Shown here: positions 1-11,636 of the stretch, piece after piece
Layout of the letters: every line of letters starts with the position of its first letter
How positions within the stretch are numbered: the stretch's first letter is position 1
Source: Calliopum simillimum
Taxonomy: Eukaryota > Arthropoda > Insecta > Diptera > Lauxaniidae
DNA: 64,000 bases
NCBI GenBank assembly: GCA_951812925.1
Contig: OX638369.1
Span: 45,007,061-45,071,060 of the forward strand
Reading direction: 5' to 3'
Made by a program: the position numbers and the translations under genes
The notes under the pieces: generated by a model
Database searches by the model: none
What the model was told of the DNA's origin: nothing
What the model saw: the letters and a program-made list of their open reading frames with translations, nothing else

Positions 1-849
1 TGCCTTATACACTTTTTCCGTTAGATGCCTTGCTGTTGAGTAAAAAACCCTTCTTTTCCGACCGCGTAATTGAAAAACGTAAAAAAATTGATTTTGGGAC
101 GTGGATATTATCTATACCACTAAAAAAAATTATAATTTTTAAACGCCAAAATTTTATTTCTAAAGCAACCTTGGGTATTCATTTTTTCATGACCAAAAAC
201 ATGTTTTTTTTGGCCTTCAGTAGAATTAAAAATGCTCCATCGGAATGAAAAAAAAAAATTATGCAGACATCGGTTTTAAGAATCCTTCGTACTTCTGAGT
301 CGGTTTCGAGATGAATCTAAATTTCGACCCTATCTAATGTATGTATGTCTAACTTGGCCCAATGTTTCCTTACCCGAGCAAACTTTGGACTTTACGTAGA
401 ACCAAAGCAAAAACTCTAGATATGTGATATCACATGATTAAGTCTTCAATTTCAGTCAGCAAATAATGTCATGTCGCCATATTATGTGCCATTCGCAGTT
501 ACATTCCGGCAGGCTTCAATTTTGAGGCAAAATGAAACGTTGATTCCAACACCCTTTCGGATTGTTCTTCAGCCCAAATAAGTACATACATATGTCAATT
601 TTATTTATTGGCGTACTAAGCCAGAAATTTATTTAACCGCTGAACAACATTTTACTCGAAAATATTCTCCAAGCTCTTCGTGGACCCTTTTCTGAAACGA
701 TTACGATTCGTTATCATTATAACCATTCAAATATATTGCTTGGTGTATCGTCAGACTTCTCTCAAAATATTGTAACTCTGGTGAAAACTTCAATAATGCC
801 AGAACTTTTTTTGGACTAAAAACACAAAATTTGTATTGAAAACATTATT
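1..849. other. AT-rich intergenic or intronic DNA, no gene seen
   Basis: I see no coding signal. The first ~60 bases (a CACTTTTTCCGTTAGATGCC-like segment followed by TTGAGTAAAAAA) resemble segments near 8345-8395 and 9170-9215. The window therefore opens inside another member of the repeat family that forms the long palindrome at 8.2-9.7 kb. Confidence 0.5.
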
Positions 850-1600
850 GTTTTTTTTTTTTTTTATTTGAGACTTTATTTTAAGAAAATGGTACAATGT
901 ATTTTATTCAAAGTATTGCCCATCGCTAGTCACTACTTTTTCCCATCTTTCTGGCAATTTATGGATTCCATCCCAGAAAAACTGCACTGGCTTGGCGGCC
1001 AAAAACGAATTTTTGATTTTTCAATATCTTGAACTGAAGTGAAGCGGATTCCTGATAGGGCATTTTGCATCTATCGGAACAAATTGTAGTCTGATGGTGC
1101 AAGGTCTGGGCTGTAAGGCGGGTGAGGCAAAATTTCCCATCCGTTGCTTTCCAGGTAATTTTTGACTGGGGCAGCAATATGTGGCCGAGCGTTATCGTGG
1201 TGGAAAATGATTGACTCTGGTCGCATACGTTGGCCGCTCTGCCTGGATTTTCCGCTTCAATCGGATCAATTGTTGACGATAGAGTTGAGCATTAATGGTT
1301 TGGCTACCTGGCAATAGCTCATAATGGATCACACCTAGCTGGTCCTGACCAGGACGTTCTTTGTCTTCGACATCAAAATCACCCCTTTTAAACCGTCGAA
1401 ACCACTCACGACAGCTTGATTCAGCTGGAGCATAGTCCCCATAAACTTCTACAAGAATGCGATGACTTTCGGCAGCTGTTTTCTTTGAAATATAGTAGTG
1501 AAGTAAAACTTCCCGCAAATGTTGCTTTTTCGGCACGAACTCGGACATTTTGGAGCACATTAAAAATTATAATGCGGATGAAAATTTTCAAATCTTCAGA
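850..1600 (-). mobile_element. mariner element, internally deleted copy
   Basis: This is the element carrying the broken transposase. Past the stop the minus strand continues into an A-rich run at 848-866. I could not find matching terminal inverted repeats on either side, so both outer limits are approximate. Confidence 0.6.
904..1560 (-). pseudogene. mariner transposase, internally deleted and frameshifted
   Basis: Read on the minus strand, this is a mariner-family (DD34D) transposase remnant. The N-terminal helix-turn-helix half is present, with SSCREWFRRFKRGDFDVEDK close to its end. It jumps in frame from ERPGQ to DQLGVIHYELL, removing the part of the protein with the first catalytic aspartate (VTGDEKW region in the family). 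A frameshift follows. The next frame then carries HHDNARPHIAAPVKNYLE and HPPYSPDLAPSDYNLF with the second and third catalytic aspartates. The end WEKVVTSDGQYFE and stop are typical of the family. It cannot encode an active enzyme. The deletion is the usual type seen in non-autonomous mariners. Family assignment is firm; subfamily is not assigned. Confidence 0.9.
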
Positions 1601-3073
1601 TGCCTAAGCTTCAGATATGACTTTTCTGATCTAACATTTAAGTCACCATGTATTGATGGCGACATCTTTTGAAAAACGATGGAAATTAATGCACACACCC
1701 AATACAAAAATATAACACAAACTAGTAAGGGTGGTATCTTTGGCCTGGCCAAAAACTGAATAACGTACACTGCATTTCGAGTGTATTATTAGGAGAGTAA
1801 AAGAACAAATTGCTTATGTGGGAAGTGCCATGCCCTCGCCTCTGAGCTTACCTTCATTTTGCGTAGAGCTTGCATTTACTGTTCTGAGCGTTTGAGTAAA
1901 ATTCGTTTAGGTTTTCTTAAAAAATTCTTTCAGTATAGCATTTTGAAACTTTCGCTTATATGGGAGGTGCCACGCCCTCTAATCCTACTTCGCCTACTTT
2001 AAGTTCAGAGTTTACAATTAATGTTCTTCGTGTTTGAGTGAAATTTGGTTAGATTATCTCAAAAAACACTTTCATTATATAATTTTAAAACTTTTGCTTA
2101 TATGGGAGGTGCCACGCCCTCTTGTCCGAGTTTACCTAGATCTTGCGAATAGCTTGCACTTATAGATCCGAGTGTTTGAGTGTAAATTGGTTGGGTTATC
2201 TCAAAAAACGCTTTCCGTATAACATTTTGAAACTTTTGTTTGTATGGGAGGTGCCACGCCCTTTAGTCGGAATTCGCCTAGTTTTTGCTCAGAGCTTGTA
2301 CTTATTATCCGTAGTTTTTATGTGTATTTTCCTATTGTTATTGCAAATAATGCTCTTATTTTTGCATTTTGAATATATTTTTTGTATGGGCGGTAGGCGT
2401 GTCCGTTGACCGATTTCGCTCATTTTCAATCCCCCGAGTTAACTTTTACGACGGAGGCAGAATACAAAGTTTCATTGAATAATGTTGCTCAGTTTTCCCA
2501 AAAAATGTATTTCCACGCACACCCAGCCAGCCAGACAGACAGACGGACATGGCTATATCGACTAGGGATTCCAATTTTTGGACTTTTTGCGATCCCGGGA
2601 TTTCGGGATCAGAAACTTTTGAATCCCGGGATCCTGGGATTTTTCGGGATTTATATGAATTTTTTTTCTTTCTAAATAAAAATTCCTAATATTTTGTCTT
2701 ATATACCCCTACTACACCCCTACAAAGATATTTTATTTAAAAAGTGTAAAAAATATTAAAGAACAATTTCTTAAAACAGGTTCATTTCATTAAACAATTC
2801 TCGCCTTTTTTAAAAAACAAAAAATTCAGAAATACTTATTTACTTCAAAAATGAACATAAAGGTACATTGCAGCATTATATGCTTAGTTAAATGCATACA
2901 TAAAATATCATACATATTTAATTATATAAAATAGTGAGAACAAAGTTTTAACAAGTGTTGGACTTGAAAGGAATAACTTTTATTTTAATCAGTTTTATTA
3001 ATATTTAAATATGTTTTTAGGAAAATTAAAGCATTTATTGTTTTATCACACAATTTATATCTTAATTTATTAC

Positions 3074-3435
3074 ATATCTGTGGACTTTTGACAAAACAAC
3101 CTAAATCTAGATATGACAATTCTCCTGGATTTTAGTCCTAAATAAAATATTTAAATATGGTTCTATTGGTATAATCGCCATGTCTCTATGATTTCTTGTT
3201 CCAGAGATATAAGGGTGTCCCATAGGTCACGCAAGATTTGAAGTATTATGAACCAAAAAAAATAATAATTTGACAGCTGACACTTTAAGATAAGTAAAAA
3301 TGTATGGAAAGAGGAGATTCAATGCTGCATCAACGAAATTGAGCCACATTATTGAAAAGTAGTAAATCAGTTTTTGGCTCTCCTGAAAAGTTGCCAATTT
3401 CGAGTTAGGTTGTTTTGTCAAAAGTCCACAGATAT
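3074..3435. repeat. 31-bp perfect inverted repeat inside the hAT-like element
   Basis: ATATCTGTGGACTTTTGACA begins the left arm (3074-3104). The exact reverse complement is at 3405-3435, with 300 bp between. It may bound a further nested insertion. No flanking duplication was found. Confidence 0.75.
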
Positions 3436-3440
3436 ATAAC

Positions 3441-3658
3441 ATAACACCAGGCATTAAAATAAGCTGTAGCAATGCCCTATTTCTGCAGAAATAACTTCAA
3501 ATTTGCAGCAATAACAGTCAAAAATTTTAAAATATTGTAATAATAATATTTAGCCAAATTCATATTATTTTGTTTTTGAGTTAATCGTTGAAACTAAATA
3601 CTCATTTTATTTTGCATATAACCGTTGTCTTAGGTGTCTAACCTCCCAATCTGGGCTT
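3441..3658. repeat. dispersed repeat, second copy at 60.8-61.0 kb
   Basis: The segment containing CCCTATTTCTGCAGAAATAA, ACTAAATACTCATTTTATTT and GTCTAACCTCCCAAT recurs in reverse orientation at 60780-60994. Both copies are non-coding. Family unknown. Confidence 0.7.
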
Positions 3659-4591
3659 AAATGTAGTACTCGGCAACTCTACTTTAAACATATTTTTACA
3701 AATGCAAGAAAGAAAATTTCGCTATAAATTTTCAATTTTAAATTAAATCATTGCCATGATATCTGTTATTTAATATTAATATTTAGTATTCAACAAACAC
3801 TTGAATAAGGTACTAAAAAAATTTTGAAAAAAAATGCAAATAATCAAAAAAAATTCTGCAGTAATATTTTTTTTCTTATTCAACCCCTGCTGCACACGAA
3901 AAGCATCTTTCTGATTCAACAGTTGTTGGTTGAATTGAAAAAAGATAATCGAAAGTTTTCTGGAGGAAATAACCCCTATCACCACCATTACAAAATATAT
4001 CAATTTCTTCCATTAAAACGTCGGATAAATTATAAAACTGAATTTAAATTTTCTTTCAAGTTTTTTGCTGCGTTTACATTAACTGTATGGCTATTGTCCT
4101 CAATTTGAGTTTTAAATCTAGAGAGAATAAGTTTTATCTCTACTTTAATGTGTGTCATTTAACAAAAAAAACTTGCAAAAGAAATCCCGGAATTGGTAGC
4201 ACTAATCCCGGGATTTTCGGGACTGCAAAAAGGCTCGAATCCCGGGATCCCGGGACTGAAATCCCTAATATCGACTCAGGAGGTGACGCTGATCAAGAAT
4301 ATATATACTTTTCTATATCTGCCACGCCTCCTTCTCTGCGTTACAAATGGAAGGACAAAGTGAATATACCCTGGGTGTAGGGTATAAAAATGTTTCAGTT
4401 CTGCATCAAAAATTTTTCGAAAATTGCTCTCAGAACATTGATTTTAGTAACATATATTTCATTTTTTCAGTTTTAGTTTTTTTTATATGGATAATGTATA
4501 TTCGCGATATTTCGCAAAGACAATCAGCTACGATTTTAAAATTTGAATTTTTGGAACTTTAAACGAGTACATATGAGACCCCGAAAGACTA

Positions 4592-5368
4592 TTTTTATAC
4601 CCTACACCCAGGGTATATTCACTTTGTCATTCCGTTTGTAACGCAGAGAAGGAGGCGTGGCAGATATAGAAAAGTATAAAAATTCTTGATCAGTGTCACA
4701 TCATGAGTCGATATAGCCATGTCCGTCTGGCTGGCTGGGTGGTTGTCTGGCTGGCTGTGTGTTGAAATACACTTTTTGGGAAAACTGAGCAAGATATTTC
4801 AATGAAATTTGGTACACTGCCTCCGTCGTCAAATATAGCTTGGGGGATTGAAAATGAGCGAAATCAGTCAACGGACACGCCTACCGTTCATACAAAAAAT
4901 ATATTCAAATATTCAAAATGCAATTTTCACGACAATGCAACCAAAATACACATAAATATTAAGAATTGTATGCGCAAGCTCTGAGAAAAAACTGAGTAAA
5001 TTCGGGCAAGAGAACGTGGCACCTCCCATATAAGCAAAGCTTCTAAACGCAATACTGAAAGAGTTTTTTGAGATAATTCAACCAAACTTGACTCAAATAC
5101 TAAAGACTAAAAATGCGCGCTCTAAGCTAAAACTAGAAGAACTCGGACAAGAGGGCGTGGCACCTCCTATATAAGCAAAAGCTTCAAAACGCTATGCTGA
5201 AAACGTTTTTCACTCAGACACTAAAAACTTTAAATGCAAGCTCTGAACAAAAACTGGGTGAACTCGGTCACGAAGGCGTAGCACCTCCCATATGAGCAAA
5301 ATTTTGAAAATACTGCAGTGTAGGGTATTTAATGTTTGGCCAGGCCAAATTTTACACCCTTACTAGTT
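4592..5368 (+). mobile_element. HINE-like element B
   Basis: Complete plus-strand copy. It has the 5' palindrome ATACCCTACACCCAGGGTAT, a CTGG-rich microsatellite, internal units with GGCACCTCC cores about 120-140 bp apart (near 5019, 5159, 5280), CTGCAGTGTAGGGTAT, the hairpin TTTGGCCAGGCCAAA and the end CCCTTACTAGT. It lies head to head with copy A across about 200 bp. Confidence 0.8.
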
Positions 5369-5402
5369 CTACATTTTCATCACATCTATTTTCTATTTAA
5401 TA

Positions 5403-5604
5403 CGAGGGGTACTATTTATATTTTGGGAACTGGCAACACTAAAGTCAATAGCTCACTCACTGTAAACAAAACAAATAGCACTTGTACCTTAAAACGTTGT
5501 GTGTACGTTTATGGTAGAAAACGTCAAACTTTATTATAATGTTGCCAGATTTTAGCTATTGACATTAGTGTTACCAATTCCCGAAATATAAATAGTACCC
5601 TACG
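5403..5604. mobile_element. MITE with ~50-bp TIRs and TA duplication (mariner-like ends)
   Basis: CGAGGGGTACTATTTATATT on the left is mirrored by AATATAAATAGTACCCTACG on the right. The inverted repeat continues inward to TCAATAGCT with few mismatches. It is flanked by TA on both sides. A TA target and a CGAGGGT-type end fit mariner-derived MITEs. It is too short to encode a transposase. Confidence 0.75.
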
Positions 5605-5606
5605 TA

Positions 5607-6703
5607 TAGTATAATCGTGAAACCAAAGAACATATTTCAATGTATCCAAAAAATCATAGGAAACAAAAAATGTCAATGACTTTTTGCCCTACGTACATAA
5701 GTAAATCCAAATCATCAGCTTAGATAGAAACTTTAGCAAAACTAATTTGCTTACTAACTCTACGTAGATGTGACCGTTTTGACTTCTCTACAAAACTATG
5801 CTGCTCCCAATCCAAATCCTAAATCGCAAAAACGAAATGAAGAAACTTCATGACTATCAACAACCGCACAACAAGTTGCTGCAACATCGTGGTTGTTGTA
5901 CAACTACAAACAAACCAAAAAAAGAAGGAAAACGAACGGTAAAGATACAAAGAAATTCTACGAAATCTTTAGCAAGAGTCAAAACCTTTTGATGTCTTAA
6001 TTAAAAGAAAAGCGAGATATCAACTCTTTAGTGGTGCGGTGGTGGAGGAGGGCAACGCAGGCAATTGCAAGGAGCGAGCAACAACAGTAACAGCTACATA
6101 CATCTGCAACATATTCTCGTAGCAACAACAGTTCAATGTTGTTGAGCAATTGATTTAACTGATGTTGGCATGATGTTTGGGTACGAGTTGTTGTTTTTTG
6201 TTGATTTTCGTTCTTTTTTCTCGCCTGCTGCTCCTCTATACTCATAGTGCTTTCTTACTGCAGGATATATCTGCGCTGCACATGCGTCCTTAAATACGTT
6301 AAGATGAAATTGTGGAAATTGTCGCTAAAAAAAAAAAATCGTTTCTTTTTTTTTTGAAACAAATAAAAAAAAATTGTACATTTCTGAAGATTTTCGTGTA
6401 AGCACGCTCAACTGTTGCTGCTGCTGCTGCTGATTATTGATCAGCAGTTGTGTTGTTTGTTAGCAGCAACATTCAGCCACTAGATGTATTTCTTGTATAA
6501 ACGAGGTTTCGTAGTTCTGCTGCTGCTCAATTCCCAATACTTTTTTGATCAATTGAGATCTTCATTGGTTTTTTGTTTTTGCATATATTGGGCACAACTC
6601 CCGCGCTTCTAAATGTTTTACAGCACCCGGTAGGAAAGTTTGAATTTTTAGTGTTAAATTATAATTCAAGCGTTGGGTGCGCCACAGTAAATATCAACGC
6701 ACT
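5607..6703. other. non-coding, (CTG)n and CAA/TTG-rich stretches
   Basis: I see no gene. Short CTG repeats at about 6418-6434 and several GTTGTTG/CAACAAC runs (5860-5900, 6080-6150, 6450-6470) are the only structure. Such runs are common in fly regulatory introns, but no specific site can be claimed. Confidence 0.5.
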
Positions 6704-6712
6704 GCTTTATAT

Positions 6713-7265
6713 GGCGTTAGTTAATAAAGCCCAAAGCAAAAACGAAATAACGCCCAAAAAAATTAAATAACGCCCAATGAAATGAAATAACGCCCAAAAA
6801 CAAAAGCGAAATAACGCCCTAAATATTTTCATATAAATTTGGGCGATAATCATTTTGGTTATTACGCCCAAAATTTGGGGTTTATTTGGTTTTTTTTTTT
6901 TTTTTGGGCGTTATTTCGTTTAAAATAAAAAATGAAATACAAATACAAATAATTTTTGGACGTTATTTCCAAAATGATTATCGCCCAAATTTGTATGAAA
7001 ATAATTTTGGCGTTATTTAGTTTTTATTTTTGGGCGTTATTTCATATTTTTTGGGCGTTATTTCGTTTTAATTTTGGGCGTTTTTACGTCATTTTATTTT
7101 TTGGGCGTTATAAAACTTTTTTTTCAATAAAACGAAATAATGCCTAAAAAACGAAACAAAGCCCAAATTTTTGGCGTTATTTCCAAAACTATTGTCGCCC
7201 AAATTCATGTAAAAATAATTTGGGCGTTATTTCGTTTTTGGTTTTGGGCGTTATTTCCTAACGCC
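6713..7265. mobile_element. Foldback (FB)-like element built of GGGCGTTATTTCG repeats
   Basis: The ends GGCGTTAG and CTAACGCC are inverted and flanked by a perfect 9-bp duplication GCTTTATAT (6704-6712, 7266-7274). The interior has about sixteen copies of a short unit, mostly AAATAACGCCCAAA in the left part and TTTGGGCGTTATTTCG in the right, plus ~60-bp inverted segments with GATTATCGCCCAAAT. Long inverted arms of short tandem repeats with a 9-bp duplication are the hallmark of Drosophila FB elements (Mutator-related). No coding capacity. A relative lies in a ush intron (31915-32424). Confidence 0.8.
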
Positions 7266-7274
7266 GCTTTATAT

Positions 7275-8227
7275 GAATGTAGTTTTTAAGCTATATTTCA
7301 CTCCTGTAAAAAAATTATACCCATCTTGGGCCAATACCCAAGTCAATAAGATGTTAGTCTCAAATAAAATTTGAAAGTAAAGCAAAATTCATTCACTATA
7401 GGTAGCAAAATTTCCAGCTGGGCTCACAACCCATATACATATATTTGAGCGAGCATACTCGTATGAAACTTCACAAATTTAAATTAACCCAAGTGCAAGT
7501 TTGTCTGTCGTCGCCTTATCTGCCATCGAAGTTTGCGTCACCACAACTTTAACTCAATTTAGCGCAGTCTTAAAGTCTGCTCCATTGCTTAACATTGAGA
7601 TTGATCTGTGGTTATAAGCATTTTTGTTGTTAAAAAATATTACAGCGAAATTTTCAACTAAATTTGCATATTCAAACATGCAAAATATTTGTTTTAAAAA
7701 AATCTCAAATTCTTAGGAATCTTAAAAGTGTCCTGTAACTCTCACAGTCGTATTAATTGGAAAATTTCATTTAAATGTATTGCTTCTTGTTGAAAAACTG
7801 CAGACGAAGTACATATTTACGTGTACTTGGAGCAAATTACAGTAAATAATTTGTTATGTCCAAGCCACGTGCATTTTTTGCATATTCATTTAATATACAT
7901 AAGTATGTATGTATGATGATTCCACAAAAATGACGAAACTCGAAAAATAACCTTTTTATAAAGGCGCAAATATTCCCAATTGCTAAAAATTGCCATAGGA
8001 ATCAGTGTACAAAAGAGTATGTTTCCCTCACAGAAATATATTTGATTGAACATTCCAAAAAATATTTGTTAATAATTAATAAATTTCGGTAAATATTAAT
8101 ATGCCTTTAATTGGTTGAGCGAAAAATGATATCTGTTGGATTGAATGTGAATGTGCAGGTCAAATATTTGCTATAACCTAAAAAAAAACCTTCTCGGGAC
8201 TCGAATGCACTCTGAAAAAGAAAATAA
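7275..8227. other. non-coding, no features seen
   Basis: AT-rich sequence with no recognisable gene, repeat boundary or RNA. Confidence 0.5.
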
Positions 8228-9690
8228 TTAAAAAAAAAATTTCTTGTCTGGGATTTGAACATACTCTCCCAGGCTATTACAATAATTAAACTTTCCCAAA
8301 AATTTCACACGTATTTCTTGGACGATTCTAAGCTTTTTATGCCTTGTACACTTTTTTCGTAAGATACCTTCCTCTTGAGTAAACGAAGAGTTTTGCCGGC
8401 CAAAAACTCTCATCTAGTGACCGAATCCCATCTTGAGTCATACATCATTTTATGAAGCACTCCATGCCAAGTGTACCAGCTCAAAATTTTTTTTTCCCCG
8501 ATTTCGTTCAAATTTGACAATATGGTAGATCCGGTGTGCAAAAACAACTATTCGGGACGATTTGGTCCTTGTATCATTTGTTATTAAAATACAGGGTGTT
8601 GAAGTTGGCGTTTTTAGTCATTTCATGAAAAGGGTGTTTTTTCAAAATTTAAAGCTTAGACTAAGGTTTATAAATTGATAAATCTAAGTTACTGGCTCTA
8701 TTTATTTTGAAGTGTTCTTTTTATAAAAAAATATCTCTCGGTGAAAAAAATTTTTTTTCACCAAAATTTTTTACACTTAAAAATACTTTTGAATTTTTTT
8801 TAAAAAAAGCCCCCTTCGATTTTTTATAAAAGAACTTCAAATTAAAGCATAATTTATAAGCTTTAAAATGATGCATAACTTAAGATAGGATTCGGACGCT
8901 AATGGGAGTTTTTGGCTTTTGAACGCCCGCGGAAGGCAAAAATCTTTTTTTACTCAAGAGGAAAGCATCTTACGAAAAAAGTATACTGGACATAAAATGC
9001 TTAGAATCATCAAGGAAATAAGTGTGAAATTTTTTGGAAAGTTAAAAAAAAAATTTTTTTTTGAGTAAGTTTTGAAAAATAAAAAAATTATTCAAAAAAA
9101 AAAAAGTTTCCATAAAAAATCCAACAAAATCTCACGTATTGCTTGGATGATTCTAAGCATTTTTTGCCTTGAACACTTTTTTCGTAAGATGCTTTCCTCT
9201 TGAGTAAAAAAAGATTTTTGCCTTCCCCGGGCGTTCAAAAGCAAAAAAATTCCCATTTAGCGTCCGAATCCTATCTTGAGTCATACATCATTTTAAAACT
9301 TATAAATTATGCTTTAAATTAAATTACTTTTACAAAAAATCGAAGGCGGCTTTTTTTAAAAAAAAATCAAAAGTATTTTTAAGTGTAAAAAATTTTGGTG
9401 AAAAAAAATTTTTTCACCAAGAAATATTTTTTTATAAAAAGAACACTTCAAAATGAATAGAACCATTAACTTAGATTTATCAATTTATAAACTTTAGTCT
9501 AAGCTTTAAATTTTTGAAAAAACACCCTTTTCATGAAAATGACTAAAAACGGCAACTTCAACACCCTGTACTTTAATGGTACTAGGACCAAATCCTCCCG
9601 GATAGTTGTTCTTGCACATCTTGCCAAATTTGAGCGAAATCGGAGAAAATAAAATTTTGAGCTGGTACACTTGGCATGGAGTGCTTCATA
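8228..9690. repeat. long palindromic element, arms ~620 bp, centre near 9070
   Basis: ACTCCATGCCAAGTGTACCA (from 8459) returns as its reverse complement ending near 9682. Further pairs nest inward: ACAGGGTGTTGAAGTTG, GATAAATCTAAGTTA, AAAATACTTTTGA, and AGGATTCGGACGCTAA against AGCGTCCGAATCCT. All are centred near 9070. A third, direct copy of the GTAAGATRCYTTCCTCTTGAG segment lies at 8340-8440. No coding content and no target duplication was identified. Confidence 0.8.
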
Positions 9691-10321
9691 TAAATAGAAC
9701 AACTGTAGTTATAATATAGTTCTGACTGTTAAGCTGTAAGATTCAGTAATTTACATTCGGTCATTGCGTCCAAAGGTTTAAAGAATTCAATACGCGCGGC
9801 ATAGTTCCAATTCGCTATACATGGATTCCCTCCTATGATTGCATGAACCAAGGTTACAAATGTAGCTCTGGAGGAGTGCATTCAAATTTCAGAGAAGAGT
9901 TTTTTTTTTAATTTATAACAAACATTTTATTTCATGATGTGGCCGTGATCCTAGAAAATATTGCCATGTTAGTTCCTAATTAATATAAAGATTAATAATA
10001 GTAAAGGTCTTTAGATTCAAACATATATTTGGAAATTATTAATTAAAAAACTGCTTCCATTATTAAACTATAACTTTTGAGGCGGTTCAGCGAATTGTTT
10101 GGGGCTTTCAGGATCTTTAACACGTTGATGTGCCTTATTCGCTAAACTCTGTGCATCATCCTCGAAAAATGGTTTTTGAAGAAATTGGGGAAGGCGATCA
10201 AAAAAAGGCAGTAACGTAGGCTGAAAATTACTTCTACTATTTCTTAAATTGATAATTCGCGGTTCAAAATAGGGTGCCATATGTTTGAAAAATTGCTTGT
10301 TTTTTTTCGAAAAAGTCACAC
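9691..10321. other. non-coding, no features seen
   Basis: No gene or repeat boundary recognised in this stretch. Confidence 0.45.
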
Positions 10322-10512
10322 TTGCTGAGATTTCCTCATATCCTGAAAGAGTTTTTTTGATATAATCTATCCAAATTTCACTAAGACACTGAGAACAGTA
10401 AATGCAAGATCTGAGCAAAATCTATGTGAATTCGGAGAAGAGGTCGTGGCACCTCCCGTACAAGCAAAATTGTCAAAATACTGCAGTGTAGGGTATTTAA
10501 TGTTTGGCCAGG
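10322..10512 (+). mobile_element. HINE-like element C, 5'-truncated
   Basis: Only the last internal unit survives: ACTAAGACACTGAGAACAGT, then GGCACCTCCCGTACAAGC, CTGCAGTGTAGGGTATTTAA and TGTTTGGCCAGG. The second half of the 3' hairpin and the CTAGT end are missing. Confidence 0.75.
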
Positions 10513-11636
10513 CTTTTTATTTTTATTTTCCAGTGTGTAAAGTCATTCTTCACGTTCTGTATGCATATATTATTATCTAATTAATTAATTCCCCAAAAGT
10601 TTTTTTTTTGCAATCATGAAATAACCTCAATCTAACAAACTTCACGGCTTATCGACTACAACTTTGGTAAAGTTAAATACATCACTTTTTACAAATCACG
10701 TTCATCGATTTCTTCTATTCCATCATAATCCACAACATTTTCTGATTCTGCCTTAACTTTCAACCCATCTATTCGTCAAATCATTGCAGTTTCATATTCT
10801 TTACGACGTATATAAACGAGCTTTATTCGGCATAGGTAGTACATCATCAACTTTGTTTTCTTACAGCAAATTCGTGATGACTACACGTACCGCGCTCTCC
10901 CTACTTTGGTAATAAAGCAACAAAATATACAATCACTATTTCATATACTCGTACAACTACAATTTACTATTGGTACTTGTCTGAGGATATCAAAATCGTG
11001 CCTTCTTAATTTTTATGCACCCTACCCTAGGTATTACTTAGTTGTATTTCACGCGCACCAAAAAATTCAATGCATTTTTTGTTTGTCAATATTGTCAAAC
11101 TCTCACCTAACTTAGATCTTAATAACTCGCTTAATACATTTTGCTTTCGACTTAAATAAAGTGTAGGGTATTTTTAAGTTTGTGGAAGACCGTTACTAAC
11201 AATTTACGCTGTTGTTCGGCTTATTTTATCAGTTAAGTTTTCTTTTTGGGCGCTGCTTGTGGGGCGTTAGTTGGCTTTTCATTGTGTTAACTTCTTCGCT
11301 TAACATTTTCGATGACTTTGATGTGTTTATCATGTAAGAAAATGGGAAAAAACAATGCAACCAGCAATCAACGCTGAAGAAGAAAATTTGCACTTCATTT
11401 TGTTAACTGTGTTTTGTTTGGATGCTGTTAACTTGATTTGGCTTATACATATTGGCTCAACATCACTTTATTCAGTTTAAGGTACTTAGATTGGGAGGTT
11501 AACTATGTTTTTTCGTTTTTTTATTTTTATATAGATTTCTTTTAAAGATGCAGCATCTCTGTTTATATAAGCACAAACCAAAACCGGCATTCTATTTTAG
11601 CAGATATGAAAGTTTATAGTTTAACATCGGATTTCT
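10513..11636. other. non-coding, no features seen
   Basis: No gene or repeat recognised. Confidence 0.45.

Larger units (their letters stand above)
2563..4267. mobile_element. non-autonomous hAT-like element nested in HINE A
   Basis: The element is bounded by TAGGGATTCCA on the left and TGAAATCCCTA on the right (imperfect inverted repeats). It is flanked by a perfect 8-bp duplication ATATCGAC (2555-2562 and 4268-4275), and the HINE sequence resumes exactly outside. An 8-bp duplication with short TIRs is the hAT signature. Both ends also carry several palindromic AATCCCGGGATT-type subterminal repeats, as hAT ends often do. No transposase is recognisable in the 1.7-kb interior, so it is a non-autonomous copy. 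Confidence 0.85.
1721..4390 (-). mobile_element. HINE-like (Helentron-derived) element A, split by a hAT-like insertion
   Basis: Minus-strand copy of the commonest repeat in the window. Its 3' end (at 1721) reads, on the element strand, TTTGGCCAGGCCAAA (a hairpin), a short spacer, then CCCTTACTAGT. Its 5' end (near 4390) has ATACCCTACACCCAGGGTAT, whose first part is inverted near the 3' end as GTGTAGGGTAT. Between are ~120-145-bp tandem units containing a GGCACCTCCCATATAAGC-like core. Subterminal inverted repeats, internal minisatellite, 3' hairpin and a CTAGT-like end match Helentron-associated interspersed elements (DINE-1/INE-1 type). No protein is encoded. The hAT-like element at 2563-4267 divides it. 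Confidence 0.8.
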
